Part shown: one piece after another, positions 1 to 8,345 of the stretch
How the letters are laid out: each line of letters begins with the position of its first letter
How positions within the stretch are numbered: the first letter of the stretch is position 1
Assembly: GCA_031413815.1 (NCBI GenBank)
Contig: JANOFU010000102.1
Span: 62,001 to 126,000 of the forward strand
Length of the DNA stretch: 64,000 bases
Direction of reading: 5' to 3'
Origin: JAGVSR01 sp031413815
GTDB taxonomy: Bacteria; Pseudomonadota; Alphaproteobacteria; Rhizobiales; Hyphomicrobiaceae
Translations under genes and position numbers: made by a program
The notes under the pieces: model-generated
Databases searched by the model: none
Told to the model about the DNA's origin: nothing
The model's input: only the letters and a program-made list of their open reading frames with translations

Positions 1-375
1 CGCTGCGATGCCAAGTCCTCCGCCCAGGCAGAACCCATGAACCATGGCGATGGTGGGCTTCTGTGCGCCGTGCAGGGCATTGAACGCGGCATCATTGAGG
101 GCATCGTAGGATTTGACGCCGTCGCCAGTGCGTGCAATTTCGAACTCTGAGATATCAGCGCCGGCTGAGAAGGCCCGCTCGCCGCCGCCGCGCACCACGA
201 TCACCCGCACGGCAGGGTCAGCTTCTGCATTTGCGACATGCGTCGGGATTGCCGCCCACATCGCCGCCGTCAGCGCATTCATGCGGTCTGGATTGTAGAA
301 CGTGATCCAAGCGATGCTATCTTCAACTTGAAGCCGCACGCTCGGGGTCGTTTGAGGAGTGCTGGCGGTTGACAT
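1..375 (-). CDS. Enoyl-CoA hydratase/isomerase family protein (3' part outside window)
   Basis: This gene encodes the N-terminal 125 residues of a crotonase-fold protein; the rest lies beyond the left edge. Members hydrate or isomerise acyl-CoA double bonds in fatty-acid or amino-acid breakdown. I see the N-terminal beta strands (SIAWITFYNPDRMNALT), the oxyanion-hole segment FSAGADISEF and the second glycine-rich oxyanion segment GFCLGGGLGIA. The start is the ATG whose complement is at 373-375. Exact substrate cannot be assigned from this fragment. Family assignment is secure; function is inferred from the family. Confidence 0.9.
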   Translation of the reverse strand, partial: MSTASTPQTTPSVRLQVEDSIAWITFYNPDRMNALTAAMWAAIPTHVANAEADPAVRVIVVRGGGERAFSAGADISEFEIARTGDGVKSYDALNDAAFNALHGAQKPTIAMVHGFCLGGGLGIAA

Positions 376-605
376 GCGGGCCTTGCCATATTTCCGTGAG
401 TTTGCCCCAGTCCTAAGACTTCCCAGCAGCTCAGTGCAACCCAATATGCCTTCTATAGCTGCAGACCATGCAACTTGTAGTGCGCGCTAGGGTTTAGGGG
501 GGGCAGGGGTGCGCCGTCGACAACTGAGGTTTAGATTGACGGTGGGTACACCCGCGCGATACCCCGTGTCGCGGCAGGGGCCCGTTACCAAAGGGAGGAC
601 GACAG

Positions 606-1478
606 ATGTCCCCAACGCGAACGTCAGGCTCCATTTCTAAGGCGACCGGGAAAGTGACCACAAGAACTTCGGCCAAGCTCGTCAATTCGGATCCGGTTTG
701 GGCGCGCTTGTGCGACGAGGCACAGGTGGCGATGGCGGCTGAGCCCGCGCTAACGGGGTTCATCTTTGCCACCGTGATCAATCACGAACGGTTGGAAGAT
801 GCGGTGGCGTATCGCATTTCCCAGCGGCTGGGCCATGTCGATGTCGAGTCCGGTCTCTTGATGCAGACGTTCCAGTCGGTGCTCGCCTCCCAGCCGGGTG
901 TCGGCGCGGCGATCCGGTCAGATCTGGCGGCGGTGCTGGATCGCGATCCTGCCTGCACGCGCTATCTGGAGCCATTGTTGTACTTCAAGGGTTTCCACGC
1001 ACTCGTCACCCATCGATTCGCGCACGAACTGTGGCGGCAGGGACGGCATGACTTCGCGCTCTATCTGCAAAGCCAATCGTCAAAAATCTTCGCTACTGAC
1101 ATACACCCGGCCGCGCGGTTTGGCTCCGGCATCATGCTGGACCATGCAACGGGGTTCGTGGTTGGCGAAACCGCCGTCGTTGGCGACAACGTCTCGTTCC
1201 TGCACGCGGTGACACTCGGTGGCAGCGGCAAGGCCACCGGCGACCGTCATCCCAAGATTGGCTCGGGCGTGTTGATCGGTGCGGGCGCCAAGGTGCTCGG
1301 CAACATCCACGTCGGCAACTGCGCGCTGATTGCGGCGGGCAGCGTCGTGTTGAACGATATTCCGCCGAACATGACGGTTGCGGGTGTCCCCGCTAAGATC
1401 GTTGGCCGGGCCGGGTGCGCGGAGCCTGCAAAGACGATGGATCAAAGTTTGGGTCCGGACGACTACGGCAACCTTTGA
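606..1478 (+). CDS. cysE: Serine O-acetyltransferase CysE
   Basis: CysE makes O-acetylserine from serine and acetyl-CoA, the first step of cysteine synthesis in the cytosol. The 290-residue protein has the SATase N-terminal helical domain (about residues 30-150) and a left-handed beta-helix from about residue 160. The family signature around the active site is present: DIHPAARFG (Asp165) and DHATG (His180), then TLGGSGK. The C-terminus extends about 15 residues past the helix, as expected of the region that binds serine and cysteine. A strong AGGGAGG precedes the ATG. It heads an apparent cluster with the DUF3126 gene and a gamma carbonic anhydrase gene. Confidence 0.95.
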   Translation: MSPTRTSGSISKATGKVTTRTSAKLVNSDPVWARLCDEAQVAMAAEPALTGFIFATVINHERLEDAVAYRISQRLGHVDVESGLLMQTFQSVLASQPGVGAAIRSDLAAVLDRDPACTRYLEPLLYFKGFHALVTHRFAHELWRQGRHDFALYLQSQSSKIFATDIHPAARFGSGIMLDHATGFVVGETAVVGDNVSFLHAVTLGGSGKATGDRHPKIGSGVLIGAGAKVLGNIHVGNCALIAAGSVVLNDIPPNMTVAGVPAKIVGRAGCAEPAKTMDQSLGPDDYGNL

Positions 1479-1511
1479 ACAGGCACGCCAAGTCAAGAGT
1501 GGAGAACGGCC

Positions 1512-1727
1512 GTGACGAAAGAAGAGATTGCCCGCGTTGAAGCGTACCTGCGCAAGACGTTTGGGACCAAGACCTTGTCGGTCCGGCCCCGGGTCAAGAA
1601 GGACGATTCGGCAGAGGTGTACATTGGCGAGGACTTCGTGGCCGTTCTGTTCCGTGAGGACGAAGACGGGGAGGTGTCCTACCAGTTCCAGATGGCCATT
1701 CTCGAAATGGACCTTGAAGGCGCATAA
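1512..1727 (+). CDS. DUF3126 family protein
   Basis: A 71-residue acidic cytosolic protein of unknown function matching the DUF3126 family, which is largely alphaproteobacterial and often follows cysE. It begins with a basic helix (EEIARVEAYLRKTFG) followed by a compact beta-rich part containing EVYIGEDFVAVLFRED. Start is GTG at 1512 with GGAG about 8 bases upstream. It lies 33 bases after cysE and probably shares its transcript. No catalytic motif is visible, so no function is proposed. Confidence 0.88.
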   Translation: MTKEEIARVEAYLRKTFGTKTLSVRPRVKKDDSAEVYIGEDFVAVLFREDEDGEVSYQFQMAILEMDLEGA

Positions 1728-1762
1728 CATCGGCGTTCACGCTATTAGGACCACTCCTCTCG

Positions 1763-2308
1763 ATGCCGCTCTACACGCTCGATGGAACCCGCGTTGTGAC
1801 GGCTGGCGACGGCCGCTGCTGGGCCGCACCCAATGCAGTGCTGCTGGGCAAAGTCGAACTGTGCGAAGACGCGAGCGTCTGGTTCGGCGCGGTGCTTCGT
1901 GGCGACAACGAATTGATCCGTGTAGGTCCGCGGTCCAACGTGCAAGACGGCTGCGTGCTCCACACCGACCCGGGTTTTCCGCTGGAGATCGAAGCCGACT
2001 GCACCATCGGCCACATGGTCATGCTGCACGGATGCACCATTGGCCGGGGCAGTTTGATTGGCATTGGCTCCATCATTCTTAATGGCGCGAAAATCGGGGA
2101 GGAGTGCCTGATTGGCGCCAACACGCTCATTGCAGAAGGCAAACAGATCCCGCCGCGCTCGATGGTTTTGGGGTCACCGGGCAAGATCATTCGCCACCTC
2201 ACCGATGACGACGTGGCGCGCTTCAGTATGGGCGCGAAACGGTATGTTTCGAACTGGAAGCGCTATGCGGCGGGGTTGGCGCACCAAGACGAGCAGGCTG
2301 CCGGCTGA
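1763..2308 (+). CDS. Gamma carbonic anhydrase family protein
   Basis: A 181-residue left-handed beta-helix protein of the gamma carbonic anhydrase/YrdA-CaiE group. Hexapeptide repeats run from about residue 20 to 140. The three candidate metal ligands are present: His67 (CVLHTDPG), His84 and His89 (GHMVMLHG). The C-terminal helix follows the helix as usual. The family may hydrate CO2 or act in acyl-CoA metabolism; many members lack measured activity, so function is tentative. It follows the DUF3126 gene by 35 bases, suggesting co-transcription. A 13-base odd palindrome (GACCTGTCAGGTC, 2349-2361) lies downstream. Confidence 0.9.
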   Translation: MPLYTLDGTRVVTAGDGRCWAAPNAVLLGKVELCEDASVWFGAVLRGDNELIRVGPRSNVQDGCVLHTDPGFPLEIEADCTIGHMVMLHGCTIGRGSLIGIGSIILNGAKIGEECLIGANTLIAEGKQIPPRSMVLGSPGKIIRHLTDDDVARFSMGAKRYVSNWKRYAAGLAHQDEQAAG

Positions 2309-2461
2309 CGCCCCCGGAAGGGACATGTTCAAACGACAGGAAGCGCTTGACCTGTCAGGTCCCAACAAGAGCCTGAAGGAATGTGCCCGCACCATCCGCA
2401 TTGAGTGAATAGCTGGCCGCAAGCAGCGCATCGGAGGCGCAATGCTAGCGTAGAAAGCCTT

Positions 2462-3214
2462 CTAACTGACGCGAACCTCTTCCGGCTTAACGGCGATCAA
2501 TCGTTCGATCGCCTTCACCTTGCGATCCACGAACAATACATTTGGAATCTGAATGGTCTGTTCGTTGGCGCCACCGATGGTGATTGTAAGGTCGCCAGCA
2601 CCCATCCCTAAAATGATGTCATGAAAAAGATCCTGGCCACGCCGCTCGAACACCAAGCCGGTGGTATCGTAGCTGCGCGCCTGACCGCCGATGAGGCGCT
2701 CCTCGACCAATTGCCCGGCCCGGACGCGCCAAACGGTCAATCGATCGAAGACGAAAAAGGCAAGCAACCAAACGGTCAACAGCGTTCCTGAGAAGAGAAG
2801 GTAGAAGCCCGCGTTTGCCCGCGCAGAGAGGCTGGGAACAAAGCGCAGTATGGCGTCCCACCAGCCAAACCAAGCGAAAAGTACGACAAAGAAGGCAACT
2901 GTAACCACTGTCACGACGGAGTAGATGCCGCGAAGTCTGATGTTCGTGAACACCACGAGCAGCACGATTACCGCGATAAAGAAGATCCCAGGATTATTGC
3001 TGGGATGAACGCGCTCGACAAGCTCAGGCGTGATCGAGACGTCTTGGCCCTGAAGGTAACTGATAACCGCCATCACGAAGCCCGCTACCCATGCCGGCCA
3101 CCAATAGAAAATGTCGGAATGGCTGATGAGCTTGATATCAGGCGGTCCATGCTTGATGGGCCGGACAAACGTGTCTCTGATGTCCGCGTTCGAAACCGCT
3201 TGTGGCACTGCCAT
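2462..3214 (-). CDS. Four-helix membrane protein, hypothetical
   Basis: I do not recognise a named family. The 250-residue protein has four predicted membrane segments at about residues 38-54, 76-92, 97-117 and 138-158. A soluble C-terminal domain of about 85 residues follows; its RVRAGQLVEERLIGG and TTGLVFERRGQDLF strands resemble bacterial PH-like domains of membrane proteins. The start is well supported by AAGGAG seven bases upstream of the ATG at 3214. It stands alone, transcribed opposite to the carbonic anhydrase gene. The PH-like suggestion is only an inference from strand pattern. Confidence 0.8.
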   Translation of the reverse strand: MAVPQAVSNADIRDTFVRPIKHGPPDIKLISHSDIFYWWPAWVAGFVMAVISYLQGQDVSITPELVERVHPSNNPGIFFIAVIVLLVVFTNIRLRGIYSVVTVVTVAFFVVLFAWFGWWDAILRFVPSLSARANAGFYLLFSGTLLTVWLLAFFVFDRLTVWRVRAGQLVEERLIGGQARSYDTTGLVFERRGQDLFHDIILGMGAGDLTITIGGANEQTIQIPNVLFVDRKVKAIERLIAVKPEEVRVS

Positions 3215-3568
3215 ACCGTGTCTCCTTAACCAAACATTGAAGGATCATCGAACGGATGCGGCACCCGCTGGATGGACAGTGGTTATAATCGTCCCGTCGC
3301 GTCACTGGCGTGCGGGCTCGTACTAGCGGAATTTCGTAAACACGCTGGCCGCAGTAGCTTATCGTATCGTTGTTTAACGCACAGATCGTCGATAAAGTTC
3401 CCAATGCGATTGCCCCCAAGTCTTTGCCTCACGCAGTGTGGATCATTGCGACGGCGTAAAAAAATCGAGCCGGACGGGGGGCGTCCGGCTCGAGTGCAGA
3501 CCCAGGAGGGGGAGGGGAAGGCAGGGTAGGGGTTCCTAGGTCCGGTTCTGATGTCCAATTCGAAAGGG
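3215..3568. other. Intergenic stretch
   Basis: This 354-base gap lies between two minus-strand genes. It holds the intrinsic terminator at 3458-3493. The remainder, next to the start of the membrane protein gene, must contain that gene's promoter, but no convincing -35/-10 pair was found. Confidence 0.6.
3458..3493 (-). terminator. Intrinsic terminator of the BTLCP peptidase gene
   Basis: On the minus strand a perfect 12-bp stem (TCGAGCCGGACG paired with CGTCCGGCTCGA, five-base loop) is followed directly by seven T residues. It sits about 75 bases past the stop of the peptidase gene at 3569-4213, so it should end that transcript. Confidence 0.88.
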
Positions 3569-4213
3569 TCAGCGGCGGTCGCTTACTCCGGCCAACGACG
3601 CTGGCGACGTGGCGTCCGTCGGATCAAGTGAGACCCACACGCGCGGATCGAGATACGACTGGCGCATCACGTACTCGTAGCCTGACCGGTTCCAGAGTTT
3701 CACGTCTTCGACCTTGTTATCGAGCACGAAGTCGCCCTGGCTGGTGCGCGCCGTCAGCACGGCATGGCCTTCGCCTTTCTCGTCGCGCACAACCGTCAAC
3801 AATAGTGAACTCGATGGCCAGCCGCGGCTGACCAGAAGCTTCTGTTTCAGCAGCGCGTAGTCTTCACAGTCGCCGCGCTCACCGGGCAATGTCCAGTATT
3901 CGCTGACCCCGTAGATCTCATTGTCAGTTGCCGGCTGAACCGCTTGATTGACGTTGCGATTGACGTGGTCGAGGTCGCTCAAGCGCTCGGGCGTAGCCTC
4001 GAAGCGCATTTCAGCACCGGACGAAGCACACGACTCCGGCTGCTGTTCGCAATACCGCACGTAGCCGTATGGCGGCTGCGACGGGCCGAAGACGCGCATG
4101 TATGGGCCATTGAATTCAGAAGGGCGGCGGGTTGGACCCGGCTCCGCAAATGCAGCACTCGCCGCCATAACGCTGGCGATGACACCACTCACAATGACTG
4201 TTACGCGCTTCAT
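3569..4213 (-). CDS. Transglutaminase-like cysteine peptidase (BTLCP)
   Basis: A 214-residue exported member of the bacterial transglutaminase-like cysteine proteinase family (DUF920). The chosen ATG at 4213 gives a classical signal peptide (MKRVTVIVSGVIASVMAAS, cleavage after AFA). An in-frame start 27 codons upstream would bury this signal. The catalytic triad region is visible: Cys in GERGDCEDYALLK, His in GEGHAVLTA and Asp in DFVLDNKVED. The family is periplasmic; in pseudomonads the LapG members cleave adhesins under c-di-GMP control. Whether this protein has such a partner is unknown, although a tandem PilZ protein is encoded just upstream. Confidence 0.9.
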   Translation of the reverse strand: MKRVTVIVSGVIASVMAASAAFAEPGPTRRPSEFNGPYMRVFGPSQPPYGYVRYCEQQPESCASSGAEMRFEATPERLSDLDHVNRNVNQAVQPATDNEIYGVSEYWTLPGERGDCEDYALLKQKLLVSRGWPSSSLLLTVVRDEKGEGHAVLTARTSQGDFVLDNKVEDVKLWNRSGYEYVMRQSYLDPRVWVSLDPTDATSPASLAGVSDRR

Positions 4214-4337
4214 ACGATTACCCCGTACTGATCCGAGTATTGTACCGAAGAAAGGTCGTTGTCCCCTGAAAGTGACCGTTCGCATTTGAGTCAAAGTTTA
4301 TTGATTGAGCCGAAGATGCAGACGTGTCCTTGCGGGC

Positions 4338-4967
4338 TCATTCGAAGTGGCGTCGAAGGGCTTCCGGGTCCTGAATGTCGATGAATTCAACGCCGATCCC
4401 GCTCTCGTGGTGGCGCATCACGCGGGCACGCAATTTTCCAACGAGAACGTCAGTGCCCAGCGCTGGGCGGGCTTCCGTGGCAACCGATGCGCCGGAGAGC
4501 GACACGTCCAGAATCTTGCATTCGATGACGATGCCGGGCCCGAGTTGAACGATGGCGGCTTTGTTGACCAGCGGTTCGCGCACGTGGCGGCGCTCTTCTA
4601 CACCGGGGACGTGGTCCTTGTTCAGAAGCCACGTAATCTGAGCGGCGAGCTTTTCGCGCTTGTTTGCTGTGACTGCGAATTTAACTGCAAAGCCGCCTTC
4701 GAATTGGCGCGACACCTGGCCTTCAATGCCGCCGAGGTGATCGAAGTAGGCGATGATCTTTTCGCCCATCTTGACCGCAACTGGCGACATAACCGCCGCA
4801 CCGCCGACCGAAATGTCGATGAGTTTGCAAGGGTATTCGTGCTTGCTCTCGCGCATAAAGCGGCCAAGCAGCGTCATGGCAAATCGCTTGTGCCGGCGGC
4901 GGTCGGTGCCAACGCGGGCCTGTGGCACCGATGAGCGCACAGTGGTGGAAACGGACGTACTGGTCAT
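4338..4967 (-). CDS. Tandem PilZ domain protein
   Basis: A 209-residue cytosolic protein with two PilZ domains, which typically bind cyclic di-GMP and relay it to motility or surface functions. Domain one carries the RxxxR-type motif in DRRRHKRFAM and the DxSxxG motif in DISVGGAAV. Domain two has ERRHVREPL and LDVSLSGASV. Both halves of the binding signature look intact, with SLSG in place of SxGG in the second. The start at 4967 is preferred because GGGGATTGAG precedes it; an in-frame start 15 codons upstream adds an unconserved-looking tail. A CtrA-like box lies about 110 bases upstream. Confidence 0.88.
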   Translation of the reverse strand: MTSTSVSTTVRSSVPQARVGTDRRRHKRFAMTLLGRFMRESKHEYPCKLIDISVGGAAVMSPVAVKMGEKIIAYFDHLGGIEGQVSRQFEGGFAVKFAVTANKREKLAAQITWLLNKDHVPGVEERRHVREPLVNKAAIVQLGPGIVIECKILDVSLSGASVATEARPALGTDVLVGKLRARVMRHHESGIGVEFIDIQDPEALRRHFE

Positions 4968-5074
4968 CAAACTCAATCCCCAGGAACGAAAAACTTGGGT
5001 CAGCAGGGGCATCCGCTGTCGAGGAATAGCGTGACGGAGACAACCCTTCTGGGGGCACTATGCGGGATCGCGGC

Positions 5075-5090
5075 TTAATGAACGCCTAAC
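5075..5090 (-). promoter_or_regulatory. CtrA-like box upstream of the PilZ gene
   Basis: TTAA, seven bases, CTAAC. One mismatch from the CtrA consensus TTAA-N7-TTAAC. It lies 108 bases upstream of the PilZ start codon in a 217-base intergenic space. CtrA regulation is an inference. Confidence 0.4.
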
Positions 5091-5184
5091 TGGCAGTACG
5101 AATTTGAGACAGTCTGGTGGCGCTCTGCGGGCAACCCACAGAGCTGAGATCCATGGAACTGAAGAACCAAGAAATGCTCGGTTA

Positions 5185-5823
5185 TTAGATTTCGTCTGAC
5201 CCTGACTTGGCGAGACCGCCGTCGTAGACACGGAATTGACGCTTGTCCTGGCGGACAATTCGCGCAGTCCGGATGTGGGGCAGGAACGGCACTTGACGAT
5301 CAACTGTTTGCACAACCGAGTGGGGCCGGCCATCGGGCCAAATCACATCGTGACTGATCAGCCGTTTGGACCTGACAGGTTCATTGCCGAGCCAATCAGG
5401 TGCATCGAGCGCGGCCATCGACCCAAGATACCGGTCAGCGGTTGGGTGGATGTGAACGAGCGGCAGGACCAGCAACTCGAGAGTAAACCGGCGCGCGTTG
5501 GCCGTTTCGGCTTCAACCGTGAACAGCCCGGCGCCACCCTGCTGGGAAATGGTTATCATCCGGGTCTCGAGTGTTGTCTGGTCGTCGCTGCTCCAGCCAT
5601 CGAGCATATTGGTGCCGCGGAATTCACAGCCGAAAGTCTCGCAGATGCGGGTGCCCGCTAAGCGGTAAGGGTAGGTATGCCAGTCCGTGCGCTCGAGAAT
5701 GAAAGTATCGGGTAGAATATTGCCAATGCGGCCGGGTTCAACCTCGAACCGGCGCGGTGCAATCCGTTCGCCGCGCAGGCCGTTCCAGTAGGCGTAGAGT
5801 GTTGTTGTTGTCTTGTGTCTCAT
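5185..5823 (-). CDS. PAS_5 family PAS-domain protein
   Basis: A 212-residue stand-alone PAS protein of the PAS_5 type (PF07310), a family common in alphaproteobacteria. The fold spans roughly residues 10-155, beginning LYAYWNGLRGERIAPRR and including the LAGTRICETFG strand-helix segment. There is no kinase, receiver or output domain, so it is a sensor-like or adaptor protein of unknown partner. ATG at 5823 is preferred over an in-frame ATG six codons earlier because AAGG lies about 11 bases upstream. It diverges from the rhomboid gene and shares a promoter region with a CtrA-type box. Confidence 0.82.
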   Translation of the reverse strand: MRHKTTTTLYAYWNGLRGERIAPRRFEVEPGRIGNILPDTFILERTDWHTYPYRLAGTRICETFGCEFRGTNMLDGWSSDDQTTLETRMITISQQGGAGLFTVEAETANARRFTLELLVLPLVHIHPTADRYLGSMAALDAPDWLGNEPVRSKRLISHDVIWPDGRPHSVVQTVDRQVPFLPHIRTARIVRQDKRQFRVYDGGLAKSGSDEI

Positions 5824-5935
5824 TCCAGCGCCTTGGAGCATCGCCTTAGAGCGGCACGCACGTCATCAGCGGCGCACTCCACAGTAGTTGCGAGGGGCAA
5901 ACGCAGGTTCCGTGCCACCCTGGATGGGGCGGACG

Positions 5936-5950
5936 TTAAGCCGGTGTTAA
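5936..5950. promoter_or_regulatory. CtrA-type box TTAA-N7-TTAA
   Basis: TTAAGCCGGTGTTAA matches the full TTAA-N7-TTAA core bound by the cell-cycle regulator CtrA. It lies 35 bases before the rhomboid start and about 113 bases before the divergent PAS_5 start. A third TTAA occurs at 5976-5979, after an odd palindrome (5963-5975). Confidence 0.55.
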
Positions 5951-5984
5951 TGGTTGCTGCCCCGCTCCGGGAGCGTTAAGCGGG

Positions 5985-6755
5985 ATGCATGAGGTCGAAC
6001 CGGGAGGCCGTGTGGACAGCGACAGGCAGGTGACCAGCGAGCCCGTTTTCAATGCCCCACGCTCCGTTGTTCTGGTGTTGGCGGTCCTCCTCGGCCTCCA
6101 CCTCATCCAGCAGGTTCTGCCGGACAGCACGCTCGCCTGGTTCGTGTTGTCAATGTCCTTTGTGCCCGCCCGCTTCAGCGCTCTTGGTAGCCAACTGCCC
6201 GGCGGCGATTGGGCCGCTGTTTCATCATGGCTCACGCATATGTTTGTCCATGCGGACGTCACGCACTTGGCCTTCAACTCGGCGTCCTTGCTGGCGTTCG
6301 GAGGAGCGGTCTCAAAGCGCGTCGGGGGCGTTCGGTTTCTGGTATTGTCCCTGGCGTGCGGCGTGGCGGGCGCATTGGCTTTCTTAGTCGTGAATGCCGG
6401 TCTCGACGCGCCGATGATCGGTGCATCGGGGGCCATTTCTGGAATGATGGGCGCAGCCACGCTTCTCCTTTGCAGCGCGCTCGATCAGGGCGGAATCAGA
6501 CAACTGCGTGAAGCGCCAACTTCGGTCACGCTGATGCCGCTGCGTGTTGCACTGCGGGACAAGCGGATTTTGATTGCAACCGGAGTGTTCCTGTTTCTGA
6601 ACGTGCTCGCCATCTTTGGAATTGGCAGTGTGGAGACTGCGGGCGGGATCGCTTGGGAAGCCCACATCGGCGGCTATTTGGCTGGGTTGCTGCTGTTTGG
6701 CGTATTCGATGGTGCAGTGCGGGACGATAACGATCACCAACCATCTCACCATTGA
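5985..6755 (+). CDS. Rhomboid family intramembrane serine protease
   Basis: A 256-residue polytopic membrane protease. The N-terminal region is cytosolic to residue 25, then about six membrane helices follow. The catalytic dyad is visible: Ser149 in GASGAISGMMG and His227 in AHIGGYLAG. The conserved second-helix segment HMFVHADVTHLAFN (residues 85-98) supplies the His and Asn of the oxyanion region. Rhomboids cleave transmembrane substrates within the bilayer; the substrate here is unknown. The ATG at 5985 has only a weak GCGGG upstream, so the exact start is less certain than the identity. Confidence 0.92.
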   Translation: MHEVEPGGRVDSDRQVTSEPVFNAPRSVVLVLAVLLGLHLIQQVLPDSTLAWFVLSMSFVPARFSALGSQLPGGDWAAVSSWLTHMFVHADVTHLAFNSASLLAFGGAVSKRVGGVRFLVLSLACGVAGALAFLVVNAGLDAPMIGASGAISGMMGAATLLLCSALDQGGIRQLREAPTSVTLMPLRVALRDKRILIATGVFLFLNVLAIFGIGSVETAGGIAWEAHIGGYLAGLLLFGVFDGAVRDDNDHQPSHH

Positions 6756-6941
6756 ATGCTTGCGCGGCCCGTGAACTCGATCAACAATGAACTCATGTGC
6801 GTTGATCGCAACGCGCCACCAAGAATAAATTGGCCCGAAGGGGCATCCGTCGCCAAAACCGGTTGTGTTTGTGTTGCTTACGGTCGACGTGCAAGCAGAC
6901 GAGCACTGGCTTTTGTGCTCAGCGGATTGGAGGACAGTTAG

Positions 6942-7376
6942 ATGAACGTTGCTGCCATCCTAAAATCAAAGGGCAGGTCCGTTACCACGGCCCGCCCTGA
7001 CGCGACCATGCTCGATGTTGTCCAGAAGCTTCATGCCAAGCGGATCGGCGCCATCATCGTTGTAGGTGAGCGCGGCCTAGTCGAGGGCATCGTATCGGAG
7101 CGCGATGTCATCCGGGCGTTGGCCGAGGGCGGCCAAGCCGCACTTTCCGATCCCGTGTCGAACCACATGACGCGCAATGTCGTGGGCTGCCAGGAGACGA
7201 GCCCTGTCGATGAGTTGATGGAAAAAATGACCATCGGCCGTTTCCGGCATCTTCCGGTTCTGGAAGACGATGGCGCGTTGGTCGGCATCATCTCAATTGG
7301 TGACGTGGTCAAAAACCATGTCGCGGAAGTTGAGATGGAAGTCTCAGCCATGCGGAGTTATCTGGCGACGGGCTGA
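6942..7376 (+). CDS. CBS-pair domain protein
   Basis: A 144-residue cytosolic protein consisting of two CBS motifs and little else. The first spans about residues 10-63 (including VVGERGLVEGIVSERDVIR), the second about 75-130 (including FRHLPVLEDDGALVGIISI). Such stand-alone pairs bind adenine nucleotides and regulate a partner enzyme or sense energy state; the partner cannot be told from this locus. GGAGGACAGTTAG gives a clear ribosome binding site. It converges with the patatin gene, with 18 bases between the stops. Confidence 0.92.
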   Translation: MNVAAILKSKGRSVTTARPDATMLDVVQKLHAKRIGAIIVVGERGLVEGIVSERDVIRALAEGGQAALSDPVSNHMTRNVVGCQETSPVDELMEKMTIGRFRHLPVLEDDGALVGIISIGDVVKNHVAEVEMEVSAMRSYLATG

Positions 7377-7394
7377 CGCGGCTGCAAATGACGC

Positions 7395-8345
7395 TTAGTT
7401 CGGCGCTGCGATCATCGCCGTCTCGACATCGCGGCGGACTTTGAGTTCGCGTGCAATATCGTCAGCTTCGCGCCTTCCTGCGGCCTCGCCGAGCCGGATC
7501 AATTCATCGGCGCGATGGAAATCGAATAAACCGATGCCGTGCAAGCGAGGGCTGATCATGGCATCCGGTGGGTCGCCAGCAAGACGTGAGCGTGCAATGC
7601 GGTCTTGCGTAATATTGAACGCGTCGATCATCACCGTCGAGATGCCAGGCGCATCTTCGCCCCTGCCGAACATCTGACGCTGCAGCAAGCGGCGAACGGC
7701 TACGCCGTTCTTGCCAGTTACGGGACGGGGTTGTTCTTCAGCCTGTTCATCAAGCATGGCTTCGGTCGTTGCCGCCACCGCGCCGCGACTCGAGATGTCG
7801 AAGTTGAGATTGACGGCGATGACGTAGCGCGCGCCCAGCGCACGGCACACGGACACTGGGATTGGATTGCACAGTGCGCCGTCGAACAGCCACCGGCCAT
7901 CGATTTTGACGGGCCGGAAGATTCCTGGCAGCGCATAGGATGCACGCATGGCATCAACCAGGCGTCCGCGCTGCAGCCACACTTCGTGACCGGAGCCGAT
8001 TTCCGTCGCAACGGCAACATAGCGGCGCTGAAGATCTTCGATGCGCTGGTCGCCGAGCGTCTTGTCGAGACGCTCACACAGCCGCTGGCCGTTGATCAAA
8101 CCCGTCCCAGTCAGATTGAGATCGAGATATCCGAACACGCGGCGCTTGGTCAGCTCTCGCGCAAACTCTTCCAAGCCGTCGAGTTGATTGGCGACGTAGC
8201 AGCCGCCAACCACGGCACCGATAGAGGTGCCAGCCACGATATCGGGTTTGATGCCGGCTTCATGCAAGGCTTTCAGCACACCGATATGTGCCCAGCCGCG
8301 CGCCGCGCCGCCGCCCAATGCCAAACCAATCTTACCGCCTGCCAT
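7395..8345 (-). CDS. Patatin-like phospholipase (RssA/NTE group)
   Basis: A 316-residue patatin-fold lipase. It has the oxyanion GGGAARG at residues 11-17, the nucleophile Ser41 in GTSIGAVVGG and the catalytic Asp155 in FDGALCNPIPV. Family members hydrolyse acyl ester bonds of phospholipids; this short form without nucleotide-binding domains resembles E. coli RssA/YchK. The ATG at 8345 is chosen because GGGGAG sits seven bases upstream; a TTG five codons earlier would overlap that site. The substrate is unknown. The gene is monocistronic in appearance. Confidence 0.9.
   Translation of the reverse strand: MAGGKIGLALGGGAARGWAHIGVLKALHEAGIKPDIVAGTSIGAVVGGCYVANQLDGLEEFARELTKRRVFGYLDLNLTGTGLINGQRLCERLDKTLGDQRIEDLQRRYVAVATEIGSGHEVWLQRGRLVDAMRASYALPGIFRPVKIDGRWLFDGALCNPIPVSVCRALGARYVIAVNLNFDISSRGAVAATTEAMLDEQAEEQPRPVTGKNGVAVRRLLQRQMFGRGEDAPGISTVMIDAFNITQDRIARSRLAGDPPDAMISPRLHGIGLFDFHRADELIRLGEAAGRREADDIARELKVRRDVETAMIAAPN

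Noticed and set aside
2323..2408. A short frame after the carbonic anhydrase gene.
   Set aside because: Only 27 residues, no ribosome binding site and no sign of conservation.
3226..3240. TTAA-N7-TTGA, a CtrA-like near-match.
   Set aside because: It overlaps the ribosome binding site of the membrane protein gene and has one mismatch, so chance is more likely.
6756..6941. A 61-codon open frame directly before the CBS gene.
   Set aside because: No ribosome binding site and poor protein character; the CBS gene has its own strong signal.
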